Below, piece by piece: positions 24,080-37,318 of a stretch of DNA of 64,000 nucleotides. The notes below the pieces were generated by a model, which saw nothing but the letters and a program-made list of their open reading frames with translations, searched no databases and was not told the origin of the DNA. Position numbers and translations under genes: made by a program. The DNA comes from Sipunculus nudus (lineage: Eukaryota; Annelida; Sipuncula; Golfingiida; Sipunculidae). Location of the stretch: contig CM049310.1 in assembly GCA_026874595.1 (NCBI GenBank), forward strand, positions 53,879,058-53,943,057. The letters are read 5' to 3'. Within the stretch, counting starts at the first letter, position 1, and each line of letters starts with the position of its first letter.

Positions 24080-26626
24080 TAGTAAACTGGAATGGTCAAT
24101 ATTAACTCAATACTATGTTTGCATGTCTAGAGGACCTCTGCTTGTTCTGCTTTGTTTCCCTGTGCTATATTACAAATCTCCTCGACTTAGGTTAAAATAG
24201 CAGAGAACAGGGGAAAGCTGTGGAGCCTCCACTCCTTTTCAACCAAAAAACTGCAAAATACGCATTATTCCGAAATTGTCTATGGTCCCCCCACTGGAGA
24301 AAGAATTGTTATCATGCAACGAAATTCGGTATACTTTTTTTTCTTAATTTCCCCAACATCCAGCCTATCATGGTCTTGTAGTAGTCGAGAACTGACCTAG
24401 CCACCACAGCCCAAATGCTCCGCCATTTTAACCTGATTATTATAATGAGCCCCCAAAACGCTCCTTCACAGAAGGTCTTCCAAAGCTGTTAACAACATAA
24501 TAATGACGTCACGAAGGTCGATGACATATGACGTCGCATTGACTGAAGTCATCAACTGGTATCACTATTCTGCATTGCTGAGTATATCGCAGTCATTGTG
24601 AACTGTCTTGCAATATTTTGGATTATTTGTCTCATACGAAGTACGTGCCAGGTAAGACATTATTATTTACTCGGTAGTCGGAGGAATAACTCCTGCAACC
24701 TATAGCCTAAAACTGTTTATACTGTCTCCTTCGTATTAAAAAAATATCCCGGAAAACTTGCCGACATAGGTACTGGTACAGATTACACGTGTTCTGTATA
24801 AAGCTCTGTCAAATTATGCAAATTTTGTTTTTGTCAGATGATTGATGCTTTGCAATCTTAACAGTGACCTGATTGGTTGCTTGTTTGTCCATTGCTTATG
24901 ATTATGCAATATGCGATTAAGGTCACATAGAGATCATGTATAGGTCAATTGACTCACTAAATCTGAGTAAAATGACAGAAAACTAATCGCTTAAAACATA
25001 CTAATAATTAGGCTTATGGGACGCACTCAAATGGAAATTCATTTCGATGGGGAAAGACACGAAAGAATCGGCGAAGATTTTACGCCTACTTTTTACATTT
25101 AAGTTTTATATGGCATTACAATGTAATGTGCTAAGTAAAATTTAAGAAACAATTACATTAAATATGCCTCGTGTGAAATTTACTTGTATCACACAAGCTG
25201 TTATAAATTTGATTTAAAAAATTATGAATTTATATTTTACAGATCTTCTTTTACAGATACTACAGATACCTGTTCTGTCCTATATGTTCAACTTCATCTG
25301 ACACAGGTACATCAAACAGAGCCATTTCCTGATAAAACCGACCTCTGTTAGCTTAACTTCCCCCGAAATGACTTTTTATATTTTGAACTCCTGCCAGTAA
25401 TCACAATTTAATAGGTTGATAGTGTGAACACACACAATTTTTAACTTGAATACTCCACTTATACCCCGATAAGCAATATGTTAAAATTATGTTACTTTAA
25501 ATAAATAGTGGGTAAAATCTACAATGTGTGTGTACATGTGTCTGTAATTGACTTGATATGTATGTTATATATGGATATTTATAAATGCGTTTTAAAATGT
25601 TGACAGGAATACATCATTAATGATAAAACTTTCACAGCAAATAACGCAGGCACCTACGAATGCCAATTAATGATATATTATATATGTGTCAGTATTAAGA
25701 AGGATCACTTAGATATTAGATCTTACATAATCTTTAAAGAACGATACCTCGTCAAAATCTCATATGACGGGCTCGCTAATTTAAATTTATCACTAATTTT
25801 ACGATGCTTAGTCTTTTATGATAGGAGCAAAATCGTCGGAATCTTGCGATTGTATTGACGGAAGCTGATTTAACCGTCCCGTTTTAGCATGATAAACTTC
25901 GGTAACGACCAGCATTAATGCAAAAGTACCGGCGTGGCTGTAACAGAAATTAGTCAAAGTCTAAATGAGTGATGCTTTATTATCATTATATCCTTAATTA
26001 TAGCAACAGTTAATCGAAAGTAAAATGGAACTGTTATATTATGGAAATGCATGCAAATCCCGCCATATTAATGCCAACCAGTGTTTTGCCTTCGCTTTTA
26101 TTTAATAAAATCTTCTTGCATATTCGGGCAGCAGTAAAACGGGATCATATCTCATCATAAATTTTCAGTTATTCTCATATACTGTAACGGAAACAAACGT
26201 TTAAATAAGAGAGGTTGAAAGCAGATGGACTTGCGTTTACATTCCTATTGATTCAGGCACTAAGGTCACTTTCTAAGAATGACAGACGTGCTATTGTTCT
26301 GTGAGAGTTGTGCTGTTTATGGTTTAATAATATCAGTTTTACAGGTAGTGTTTATACTTGGGTTGTTAAACACTTCAGCGGTTGGTCCTTGGCTCTGTTC
26401 CAGTATATCCAGTCAGGTAATGCATGCTGAAACAATGCTGTTTTGGAGATGTAGCTAAACAAGCTGTAACTACTTTGGTTGGTCCATTCCTCGTCTCCGA
26501 GAGAGAATTGACTAATCTTCTCATTGACTTTGTGAAGAATCGATCAGGCATTAGCTGAGCCAATTGTTGGCGAACGTTCTTCAGGCTTAAGCACGCAAAG
26601 TTCTCTCAGTTGGTCTTTTCCTCTGT
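24079..26626. other. Noncoding stretch
   Basis: No supported gene. The text ACAGATCTTCTTTTACAGATACTACAGATACC (about 25240-25270, given here in outline) is a small ACAGAT repetition. Confidence 0.5.
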
Positions 26627-26636
26627 TTCTGTCTGT

Positions 26637-26680
<44 letters not shown>
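26627..26680 (+). repeat. (CT)n microsatellite
   Basis: CTGTCTGTCAG leads into a pure CT run to 26680. Confidence 0.95.
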
Positions 26681-26681
<1 letters not shown>

Positions 26682-29600
26682 CGAACATCTTGCATCGAAT
26701 TCACATTTACTAAAATTATTTTTTTCTTAAATTAATTCACAGACCCGGTTTCGAATATCATGATTTAAACGACACTATGTTGGTCCCTGTATTAGTCATC
26801 TAAAAATTGAGTTGGAAATTTAATTAACTCTAGTGATGTTAACATAGGCGCTGATATTTAATTCAAACTAAATCACAAAAGACAGTCTCGGCACAATTTG
26901 ATTTACCGGGTCTTCATTCGATTAACCATAGCAATGTTCAAAAGACGTAATGAAAGTGTAAAATAGAATGTTACAAAATACCCTCAGCGGGCAGCATCGA
27001 AGTTTGGAATTGCAAAGGCAATAGTTGCGCCGAGTTTTGTTTATATTTGACTTATGGTGGACTCGGACTAGGGTTGATCAGTGTTGGCACGGCCTGCCAG
27101 CTGTTAATACCGTGTCCACGCTCTCTACTACCCGGAGACAAAGAAAACGATCCCCGGGGCGATGACGGTTATACTAAGGTGTACCTGTTGGACACGAGAC
27201 GCTTCCCGCATCGTGAGACAAATTAAAATAAACTGAAACGCGTCAATAGGCAGCTTATTCCAGCTAGTATCACGAGGCCCCGTCTCTTACAGCCAGCCAT
27301 ACATCACATATCTTCAATAGCATGGGCCGCGGGTTGCTCTGGAAGACCGGAGTAGTCAACGGTGTGGGGTTTCTTTCACTTCCAGAAGCAGTTGCCTCTG
27401 CCCGTCGGGAGGTGTAAACCAGCCATATGGCCTGCAAGATAACAGGCTATCAGATTGAAACTGTCCACTTCCCCGTCCAACTCATTTGGAAAACAATCAG
27501 CATTTATGGAACAGTGTTTTTCTTTCAGCGGACGCAGGTATAACAGCCACCAGTAGAAGAACCATTCGACCAATCAGCTGCAAACAGCTGGTAGCTAATT
27601 AGTTTATATTGTTTCAGGACAACGTTACATTAGATACGCCAGAAATAGGAAAACATGTTGAACGGCAGGATGTGTGTTTACAGTTATTGATGACGAAGTA
27701 TACAGGTGAGTGAATTCAATCTTGCTAAAAAAAACAGTTATACGGCAACGAAAAGAATATTTTCTGTATTGATGGATTCCTCATGCGTTCACCTTTGCAT
27801 GGGAGAGAGTGATCCATCTCACAATAACTATGCCTTTCGCTGCCCCGTGACAGTCCGATCCAACATTTGACTTTGACTGTGAGAAATTGTTGGTTTTATA
27901 TTTGAATATTTACAAGGTACCGGAAAATATGTTTTTCACACAAAAGCCTTTTATGCTTAAAACATGTTGTTTGCGTTTCATTTTGACGGCTGCTTCCGCA
28001 GATGCGGATGAAAAGATGTATCAAGTTACGCCATTTTACCCGTAACCTGAAGCCGTATATTTCTAAGTTTGTTTTTCAGTCATAAAAAGTGGTGCATGGT
28101 AAAAGCATGTGTTTGTTCAATTTGAACATAATATAGGGTGAACGCAGGATCTGTTATTTCTACCGATAAATCTAAAAATATGGACATATGGAAAAAAAAA
28201 TATTATGTACTTTGAAACGTTACATTTCGAATCACTGGTCGTTTAAAATAAAGAGCGTTTTTTATCAATTTTTTCTTAAAAGAAAATTTATTCATATAGG
28301 TATGGGGGAGATAAAGCTGAGAAAATGTTAAAACAAACAATTGGTATGTTTAAACGCTAAACCTTATTAACTATGGGAAAATGAGTTATATGAAAATTGA
28401 AGGAATACGATAGTCAATCAATCGCATGCGACTAAGTAGCTTCATTTTTGTCTCCAATCCTCTCCCAGTAACGTGATGCGCAAATCAATGTAGACTTAAT
28501 TATTCATAATTGCTCACCTCAATTCCCGCAATGGATGATCTAGCATGGTGTAAAATGTAATAACCACAACAATCATATTTTCATTGAAAATGTGAAAATT
28601 TTTTGTGTAAGCTCTCATTCAGTTTCAAATAATGATTGTTAAAAATACTCCACGTGAAACATAATGTATATATTCACCCTTAATGGACCATGCTTTAAAT
28701 CCCAAAGTAATACAAAATGATAGGCATCGTGGAACTTTTTTCAAAATCGGTAGGTGCATGTTTGCGGGAATAAAATTCCCGGATTATCGGCGAAATATTT
28801 GTAATATTAAAGTAACAGTTGAAAGTAATTAACACAGTCGATTACATCCAACTTCTCTTTGTCAAAATACATAATTAATTCTCGAACTCACTTATTCACA
28901 TTTTAATTTACTTATCCGTTTCATTTTTCAAACTCGTATTATCCATCCTTTTAACATTAATCAACGTAGATTACCAAATGATTTTACCTATTTTCTTAAT
29001 CTCATTCCTAGTAGGACTGTAATTTCCGTTAATTTAAGTTTCATAATCTCGTGTCCATCATTTGGAACAGTCCATCAAAGATTATTAATACGTTTATCCA
29101 CGTTGATACTCATGTAATCAGTGCGGCCGCTGGATTATGATTCAGGACTGACCCAACAGTATTCTCCATTTGTCTTTTGGAATGTACAAAACAGGTGTCA
29201 ATCAAAATGGCATGCCCTGATTTCTCTCACAAGAATGGCGCAAATTGCATACTTGTCAAGGAGCCTTCACAGATAGATATTATATCCCTCCACACGGACT
29301 TCACGTCTGACGCCGCTGGCATCAGACCGCTTTTATGACGAAGCCTTGTCTTCTGTTATATCCATCAATCATTCCTGGTCCGGCAGGTGGTTCCTTTGTT
29401 TTTCACTACGAATCATAACAACCACGCTAGATTCTATTATTGTTATATACACGGAAGGTGAATATATGCTAGAGTGAGTCTGCAAAGAACTCTTCTGGCA
29501 TGTCTGCTGCTAAAGCATCATGCCGTCGGAAAATTTTTAACATTTCATCAATTAACAAGTTCATTAGAAGGAAAGTAATCATTAGATATTAATAAGTATA

Positions 29601-30650
29601 TCATAAATTACATTTTATATTAAGACCATATTTGATTTAAATATGAAATGAGTGAAGAAAAAATTATTTCCTTTTGTTGGTTTGCTAGTTTTATTTTTAT
29701 TTCTAATTTGGAAATTTCAGCGTAACATATCAGGAAGGGTACTGAAAAACTGAAATAAAAGTTGTATTAACACATTCTAATACAAATATTCAAGACAATC
29801 TGACAGAATTAGTCTCATTATTATTTACTTAAAAGCCCGGTGGAAGAGATATACATTCATACCAAGAAAAACAACTGCAATTTTCCAACTCAGTAACATT
29901 GTGGAATATATGAGTAATTTACCAAAATGATGGCTGCAATATTTATAAAACGTGCGCATTAAACAATGAATATTACTCTGGCAGTTATGGGATGATTTAT
30001 CCGTGTGACTGGAGCTTTCAATTAAATAATGGCGTTAATAGAACAACATGAAACATAAAACTTTACACTTAAACTAATTGTTGTCAACCAATGTCACGGG
30101 CGTTGGTTTATACCTGAAAGATTAAAACTCATTTTATGTCTATTCATAGAAGCAGTTTAACATAAAAGCGACCGATCACAAGATTTTACAACAACAAAAA
30201 ATAAATTCCGCTTCGCCGTGGCCTACTGACAATAATACTAAAATGAAGATAGTTTCTGCTTCCGTGCGAGGAACGTTCAGTTGGCTGTAAACCATTTACC
30301 CTAATGACACAGAGATGATATTGAATTTCCACTGTCGCCCTTTTGGTATCTGCTTTGGCAAACTAGCCGGTGCTTCGTAAAATTACCTTTCAAAAAAGGA
30401 TATAGAAGGGCAGCATGGTAAGGGAAGTATTTTTTTCTTGTGATGACTCGATTTTGGACTGGGCGTGTTCTTAGGGCATCTTTAAAACAAAATCCATCAT
30501 GTTGTCAGTTATAAGCAACTCCATTGCCCTTTTCTAACGAGTGTTACCCCATTGATAGATGTGCCTTCTCTTCTGCCGCCTTGGGTTGGCGGATAATCTG
30601 AGTGACGCGGTGCCAGGTAACACCGAATTGCCGTGCCGTTGTAGCGATTT
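26681..30650. other. Long noncoding stretch with possible regulatory DNA
   Basis: Four kilobases without a supported gene or recognised transposon. A minus-strand frame at 27376-27573 has a fair acceptor-like site (TTATCTTGCAG) but no recognisable domain. The interval 29130-29400 is complex, repeat-free sequence with TGTCAATCA and CATCAATCATT motifs of the kind bound by PBX/TALE homeodomain factors. Whether it is conserved cannot be told from one sequence. Confidence 0.4.
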
Positions 30651-30651
30651 T

Positions 30652-31100
30652 GGTTTACCCCCGGGTAACTTGGAACCGATTTCAGTTTACCCCCTCTAAA
30701 CAGTTATTTCTTTGTGTTTATTTACTTAAATTTCTCATAATTTCTTTTTTTTTAATTTAGGATTATTCTTTATATTTTTATGTTTGTATGTAATGTGTAA
30801 TGTGCGTTGGTGAAGTGTACGAGTCAATATAAATAAAATAAATAATATTTTTCGAAAATTCTTTCTTTTTCATAAATTCATTCAAGCTTTTAAATATCGT
30901 ATCGTTCATGTGGTTCATTGAGAAAATATATTATGATTTTAAAGCATAATAATTTACCAGGTTAAATTAGCGATTGGGTAATATGTACAGCGCGGGGATA
31001 TAACCTGAAATTACGTTCAGACTACCTCCATAGTAAATCTGAAATTGGCTTCGGATTACAGTAGGGGGGGGGGTAAACTGAAATGGGAGTAAACTGTAGT
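30652..31100. repeat. Inverted-repeat-flanked block, possible MITE
   Basis: The left side has GGTTTACCCCCGGGTAAC and then GATTTCAGTTTACCCCC. The reverse complement of the right side has CAGTTTACTCCCATTTCAG, TTTACCCCCCCCC and TTTCAGATTTAC. Both ends are therefore built from repeated TTTCAGTTTACCCCC-like units in opposite orientation, around a ~330 bp A+T-rich interior. Alternating TTTCAG and TTTAC units make the true ends unclear. A G10 tract lies at 31064-31073. Confidence 0.35.
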
Positions 31101-31412
31101 CTTTACACCACTTCAACTGACCGTTCCAAGGCAAAAATTGCCGTTACAAGGTGATCGAGCATTGGTGACCCTGCCTACTGTTCACAATGTGGCTAAATAT
31201 CGTCAGAGACGTTCTCCTCGTATCCAATTATGTCATCTTTTTACAGCGTGATCTGGACGACACGCGGAATGTGATGGACAGGGCAAGCCATTGTGAAACA
31301 TTCCCACAAAAGTTCAATTTAGCGCTTGAATATTACATTTATAAACGTGTGCTTTATAGCCCGGTGGGGATGTTTGCGCTATGATTTGTGACGTCTTTCT
31401 TGTAAAGCTTAA

Positions 31413-31661
31413 TCAATGGATGAGAGAGATAGTTGGCCAAGTCCACAGGGCTTCCTGCCCTCCACACAGACCCAATCCATTTTTAGAATTGGTTTGCAGA
31501 GTATCAACTATCTTCATTTGAAATCCAATGTATTGTATGTGTACTGGGGTCGAGACGATTTTACGGTCAGCTATCAGGACGATGCCGTCTTTCTCTTGTA
31601 TTATGATATGTCCAAAGTTGCCAGAGATGCGATCTTTTGAAATGTTAAACAAAGATAGCAA
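31413..31661 (-). CDS. Weak exon candidate, possible VWD/RGM-like fragment
   Basis: An open minus-strand frame whose first displayed codon is TTG, so it is not an ATG start. Its residues look more protein-like than the surroundings. A stretch with IIIQEKDGIVLIADRK and GFQMKIVDTL is followed by NGLGLCGGQE. The spacing of hydrophobic strands before a GLxLCxG turn recalls the partial von Willebrand D region of extracellular proteins, including the RGM family. A pyrimidine-rich CTTTGTTTAACATTTCAAAAG could be an acceptor just upstream. No good donor and no neighbouring exon was found. It may equally be chance. Confidence 0.22.
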   Translation of the reverse strand: MLSLFNISKDRISGNFGHIIIQEKDGIVLIADRKIVSTPVHIQYIGFQMKIVDTLQTNSKNGLGLCGGQEALWTWPTISLIH

Positions 31662-34417
31662 AGTATATAATCATTTTGAAGAAGGTTGGTGCCCGCGTCT
31701 TGCGATGACACATTGGCAGTAGCCTGGTTCTACATATATATCACGAATGACAAATGACACAACAGAATCCCTGATAAATACGATTAATCTATACGATAAA
31801 TTCTCATTGTGTTTCAATAGTATAACAGAATAAAGAAACAAAAAGTATTGCATAAAAGTCTGATTTATTATAATATTTTTGGAAGTGGGAACCTGTCTAT
31901 GCTACATTGGCATGAGATAGCTCAGAAAAAGACGTTTCAATCATCTTTGGATGAAAAGGTTAAATGCAAAGAAGGATCCTAACGGAAAACCAAGATGTGT
32001 TTCACCAGCAGGTTGCATTCCCATGACATTTTTCATTTTCATTAAAAAATGCCAGGGTAGTTCAACTTGACATATTTTCTAGCTTTAGAATGCATTTTTA
32101 AATAAAGAAAAGACAGATACCTCATCAAAAAGCAGACAAAAGAAAAGGCATCAATCCCGCATCAGCGTCTGGCTCCTCGAAAACTTTCATCTCATCCCCG
32201 CCAAGATCTTTCTTGCACGAATACGCAATTGTTAAATTCACTTATCCATACATTTTATATATTTTAGACAAAAAGGACATTTATACGTATACATAGACGA
32301 TGAACGTATCTTAATCTGCATTAGGAAACTGACAATCTTAATATTTACCTCTCTTCCTCGTATTAATTCTAATTAGTCGATGAAGGTTTTAAGTTTTAAA
32401 AATAGATCCGTAAATATCTGAGATAATTTATGCACACAGATAAAAACAGGCAAACTAAAAAACAGATAGACATGGGAGACAGCATAACTTCCGTCCGGCT
32501 GCACTGGCTGAGTTGCAAGTGATCTGAACAAGCTTCGATTTTATCATACCCGCATATTTCGATCTACAAAATTATCCCTATGGGGCATCATTATATATTA
32601 AACACATGATTTCCGAACAAGTGCCGAATCATAGAGAACTTTAAGTGAAATGCAAACCATTGTACAGCGGTATTCGATACATTGAATGCGGGCCTGTTTT
32701 TCAAAGGCCTTTTGGTGTAACAGGTGTCGTTTTCTAATACAGCTGTCTTTCTGTTGACCTGTATTATCTAGATCTATAAAGCTCCTACATTTGCAAGTAA
32801 TGTCGCGCCGGCAAATGGTGCAATCGCATGATCGATACTGCTGGATATTTCAGAAATATCTATTAACATATGTATTTTGATGCCACACATTTGTTACTCA
32901 ATGTATGAATTCTCTTGAGTATTATAAGGGCATCACGACAGCGCATTCAATTTTTTTTCACATATTCGGGCCGAACATGAATATACAGAAAATGATAGAG
33001 CCAGGAATCTCAATGACTGAACAACAGTATTTTTACATGTAGCCATGGTAGTTAGTATTTGCGAAGTATATATAAAAGCCATCGTTTCATATTATGTTAT
33101 GTGTATTTCGTTAGATGCTTCAAGATAATCACTTGAAACTATTTCCTTAGTGTTGTTATCTACATTACTTGTTTGCAATCATAAGCTTCACATGAAGGCC
33201 TATAAATAAATAAAACTCAGTAGTGGTTATTATTATTATTTTATGTCACCAATGTTTTACGAAAAGGCATATGTATTCGTATACCCAAGGATATCAGGAT
33301 TATTTTTATAGTGTGATCGAATTACCTAGTAAGATTTGTACATAACTTTAATTATGAAATATCAGATTTGAATTTTACGACGTTGACAATACATATTATC
33401 ACGTCACTTTAAAAGTACAGCATATACAGTCGGGATTCATCAACACAGCGCATGCGGCAGCACAAAAGAAAATTCTCCAAAAGACTCAGCTGACAGTTAA
33501 TCAATGTAGGAATGATAAATAACCCGGGAATAGATCAATCAAGACAGAGAACGACTTCCTTTCGACGGGTATTTAAATAACTTGAGAGGATATCAAACCC
33601 GGGCTGAAAATAGCGTCCTAAAGAGGAGTAATTACCATCAATCCGCACCCGGCTGGCAAATGCCCATTAATAGATATAAATAAATTCCTCTGGATTTTTT
33701 TTATTAAAATGAAATTTAGGAAAAAAAAAACACGTCCTATCTGTCTGTCGGTCCATCTGTCTGTCACTAAAATATACAAAGACAAATGTCTGCATTGGAG
33801 GAAATGGTGTCGGAAGCTTGGCTTACTTTCCTCTGGCAGAAGTCTTATTCGAAAAATCCATTGATTTAAAAGGCGCCTAGGAACCTATATCTACACACTC
33901 TAGGTGAGCATCCTTGTGTGTTTACTTCAATGTTGAACCATACACCAAGTCAAAATGTTCCTTTACATCTCTAGAGAGCTTTCAAAGCTTAACATACGAG
34001 CTAACCAGTTCCCTTAAAAAGATATGCTACTGCCATTTTGCCGGTGGCTTGTCCTTTGGGGTCCAAATAACATGCGCATAAATACAATAGACGACTTAGA
34101 GGTTTGCTTCTAGAGAGGTCACAGAAATTGTATAAGTACGGAGGATCACGATATTAGCCATACGTGCTTTCCCTCAGGACAGACCTCGGATGAAAGATGC
34201 TTATTCAGATTTTGTGCCAACTAATAAATACCTCAATACAAGAATTTACCTAAAACTTCGCTTCAGTCAAGAGATATATGATATATAGAATTTGTTTTAT
34301 CAGTCCGTCACACCTTATTCTTCAAAAGATAATACATATCAGTTAATTGAATTAATTGAAAATTTATACGTACGGAGGGAAAAAGTGTAAATAGTATAAA
34401 TTTGAAATTCTTGAAAC
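31662..34417. other. Noncoding stretch with a possible enhancer-like block
   Basis: No supported gene. About 33420-33680 is complex and rich in ATTA, CATCAATC and GATCAATCAA motifs beside CCCGGG and CAGCTGAC, a texture common in developmental regulatory DNA. This is only an impression. Confidence 0.35.
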
Positions 34418-36864
34418 CTTTAAAGGGACAAAAGTTTCCCAGCAAACCATCCCAGCACACTGTCTCAGTGCCTCGCATACGGCTGTTTAATTTTCAGGCG
34501 ACCAAGCTGTTTAAGCAACTAAAATGACAGAGTCGAGTTATGTAAGACCCAATTACATATTCCACATAAATATATGATATTTGACGGTTTATTTTTTTAT
34601 GATGCTACCTGTGTTACCTGCGGCTAAAATGACAGAGTACAGTTATGTAAGACCCCATTACATTTTCCACAAAATATATAATATTTTGACGATTTATTTT
34701 TTTATGATCCTACCTGTGCTTCTTCCATTCTTTATAATAGACATTATATGTTGTTCTAATAACATTTAATTATCGTTTTCATACATTTTAAGCTAAAAAG
34801 AAGTAAAAAGACACCAAAATAATTGTACGCATTGTGTAAGAACACAATTTCATTTATTTCGACTACGATCTCTTTTTTCTTCCTGAAAACCTAATTGTCT
34901 TTGTTCAAATAAGATTTGGGGAGAAATAATATGTGGCGCTTGTTTGATTGAATTAATTAATACAGTTATAATTACAGCCAGTATTACAAAACCACCGAAA
35001 TATTTATAAACAATTTACCCCAAAGTCGCCTTTCAGTGGGTAATATGTTCCTACGTCACATCTTAGCTCTATTTGCCATGACTAACGGGTTTACTTGGAA
35101 TGCAAAAAAAAACTGTATCTGTCTCTACACGCTACCAACCGATCATCTACATAGAGATCACAACCCGGGAAACAGGGTTATAGGTTTTAGGCAAATGGGC
35201 ACCCCTACCCATAAACATATCTCTGAAAGCAGCAAGTTGCCAAAGGTTTTCCTGTCTATCGTAACTCGGCTGTCAATCCGCGTGTACCCCAGGATATATC
35301 AGGACCTTCTGGATATTCTGGTCATTGTTACTATAAAAAGTGGTGATCCACTGTTTCAGGCCAAAAAGAATACTTCGGCTTATGGTAGATTTTTCAGAAT
35401 CATACAGCAACACAACGTTATCAAATAATTGCTTCGATCTAAGAAACATCAACTGATTTCCATGCTTGCACTAAGTTCTTATACTGATTGTCGTTCAGCT
35501 CTCCAAGATCTGCCTGACATATGTTAGTTTATATTGCAATCTACTGAATCATGTTTACTGTTGCTGGTGTTACAAACATTGAGAACACGGACTGGATGTT
35601 GTCACAACGTGTTTATTCGGTTTGCTCAGTGGATTCCTGATGATGACCCAAGACTTCTGAAGCATTGAAATTGCTAAGTCCAGGTCTCTTAGTCCTGGTT
35701 CAGTGAAAAACATTGCAATATGTGGACAATAAATGGAAAGTTACAACAAAATCAGAGTCTATAATGCAAAAGGAAAGACATATCTTTCTGGGGAGGAGGA
35801 CTAAATTGACATATTCATGGTAGAAAATAGTTTTATGGGTCAAAAATATCAAAACGGCACACACAAATACATGGCTGGGTTCATTATGGACCCCAATTGG
35901 TCACATGAAGGTTAACACCTTGTTACGGCTCTGCGTGTTGGTAAACACAGTTCACGTGTGTCTGTTTACCATAAAAAGGCCGCGTGACTGGAGGTCGAAT
36001 TGTGAGCCGCAACACGCGTGTTTTAGCCAACGGGAACATGTATTACATTTTTAGGTCATGTCAGTCAGGGCATCTCCAGATTGACACGTGTTGTGACTCC
36101 GCGATGTCCTCGGCCTACCCGTGACAACCCGACTCCTTAGGCAATCGGATAATTGGGCTGGAAAGCCTACTCGCGGCGTGATACGAGTAATATGGAGGAA
36201 TGTATCGCAGTGGTCTTGCATCTTGTTGGATTCATATTGTGGTAAACGGCCCATAATCTCAATATTAAGCTTAGAATGGTGATTAAACATAACAGTATAT
36301 ATGTGAGCTCGCTACCCAAACTGAAACACCGTCTCCATGGACACGGGTCATTTCCTGTGTTGCCTGCAAGCTGCCTGAGTCCTGTAACCCGTGCGAGCCA
36401 TGCTTGTGTTCATGCGGTCATAAATTCGTCAAACATGCCGAGGGGTGTACCAATGTGCTGGGTTAAACAGGAACTTTTCTCGCTCATATTTGGTATTAAT
36501 AGAAATGCCAACGGATGGTCTGGTTTATGTTTATTGACAGTGCACCTGTAACCCATGAAGCGTTGTCAGAAATGACAAAAATATTTGCTTCTTCATAAGG
36601 CCTTATAATGCGATCCTCAGACGTAGATGTCATGACACTCTGGCGCCAGTTATTTGGTCGTAATGCCAGAGGGTCAATATGACGCTACTCACGGCCCCAC
36701 GCGCTGTGTTGACACCTGTGATCGTGCCCGGTCCACTGTTTTTAACGTTCGTTTATAGGAGTAAGCAAACGATTTCAAGGCAATGTTTTGAAAGGTACAG
36801 ATTTATTTTAAAGAGAAGAAGGTATTTTTTCGTGTTATGGATGCTTTATGGATGATTGGGCCCC
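34418..36864 (+). mobile_element. TTAAAGGG-ended repeat, family A, copy 2, split by two insertions
   Basis: Three segments reproduce copy 1 (1411-1922) in order. They are 34418-34484 (TTTAAAGGGACA to CGCATACGGCTGT), about 35917-36118 (CCTTGTTACGGCTCTGC to CTCCGCGATG) and about 36690-36864 (CACGGCCCCACGCGCTGTG to GATTGGGCCCC). The intervening ~1.43 kb and ~0.57 kb have no counterpart in copy 1, so they look like later insertions or rearrangements. No coding capacity was recognised in either insert. The right TTAAAGGG end is degraded in this copy. Confidence 0.7.
34519..34727 (+). repeat. Two-copy tandem duplication, ~105 bp unit
   Basis: CTAAAATGACAGAGT followed by AGTTATGTAAGACCC and GTTTATTTTTTTATGAT begins near 34519 and again near 34624 with few differences. 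It lies inside the first insertion of family A copy 2. Non-coding. Confidence 0.85.
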
Positions 36865-37167
36865 ACTGAATGGGCATCACGATATTATTGCGATAAGGTG
36901 TTACGTCCATGTGAGAGAACCCTTGTTAAGATTCGGTTGCAGCAATCGTAGGAATTCGAAGTAAGTCTTAGCGTGGTAATTTGCAGAACATCTTAGTATA
37001 TCGTTGGGTTTTAGCTTGTTAGCTTGTGAACGCTTTGTAGGATACCGTTGAAATAACATGGAAATTATAGCTTTGTGCAGATATTTGTGGACTGCCGAAA
37101 ACAATCTTGATATATATGATATCCCAGTTAATGTTAATCCCAGTTAATCCCAGTAAATGATATATAT
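36865..37167. other. Noncoding flank of the miniature LTR element
   Basis: A+T-rich. GATATATATGATATCCCAGT near 37108 is echoed after the element near 37632, so the element landed in a small local TATGATAT repeat. Confidence 0.5.
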
Positions 37168-37304
37168 TGTTACGAAGGCAAATTGTCGAGGGGAAAAATC
37201 CTGGGCCGATCCGGGAGTCGAACCCAGGTCGTTGGCGCGCAAGTCCAGCGAACCAGCCGCTTCGCTAGAAAATGTTCGGTCCGCTTTTATGTCACCCCGT
37301 AACA
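37168..37304 (-). repeat. TRIM 3' LTR
   Basis: 137 bp, TGTTAC to GTAACA. Compared with the other LTR it lacks 19 bp just 5' of the A box and otherwise shows moderate point divergence, so the insertion is not very recent. A TATA-like CATAAAAG lies near its start (minus strand). Confidence 0.85.
37205..37267 (-). ncRNA. tRNA-like segment inside the TRIM 3' LTR
   Basis: On the minus strand a Pol III A-box-like TAGCGAAGCGGCTGG (37267-37253) is followed by a B box GGTTCGACTCC (37224-37214). The start-to-start distance is 43 bases, close to the tRNA value. The B box sits in a T-arm with a CTGGG/CCCGG stem, followed by ATCGGCCCA where an acceptor 3' strand would be. The 5' acceptor strand and a well-paired anticodon arm are missing, so this is a tRNA-derived remnant or mimic, not a functional tRNA. 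Transcription by Pol III is inference. Confidence 0.65.
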
Positions 37305-37318
37305 CACCCCCTCTTAAG
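37305..37318 (-). promoter_or_regulatory. TRIM polypurine tract
   Basis: Minus strand TTAAGAGGGGGTG ends directly at the TGTTAC start of the 3' LTR, the expected site for plus-strand priming. Confidence 0.75.

Noticed and set aside
27376-27573. Minus-strand frame with Cys residues and an internal acceptor-like site
   Set aside because: Start context, length and composition do not match any family I know, and no adjacent exon supports it.
35036-35428. 130-codon plus-strand frame
   Set aside because: No recognisable domain, no splice context, and it lies inside the insertion that splits family A copy 2.
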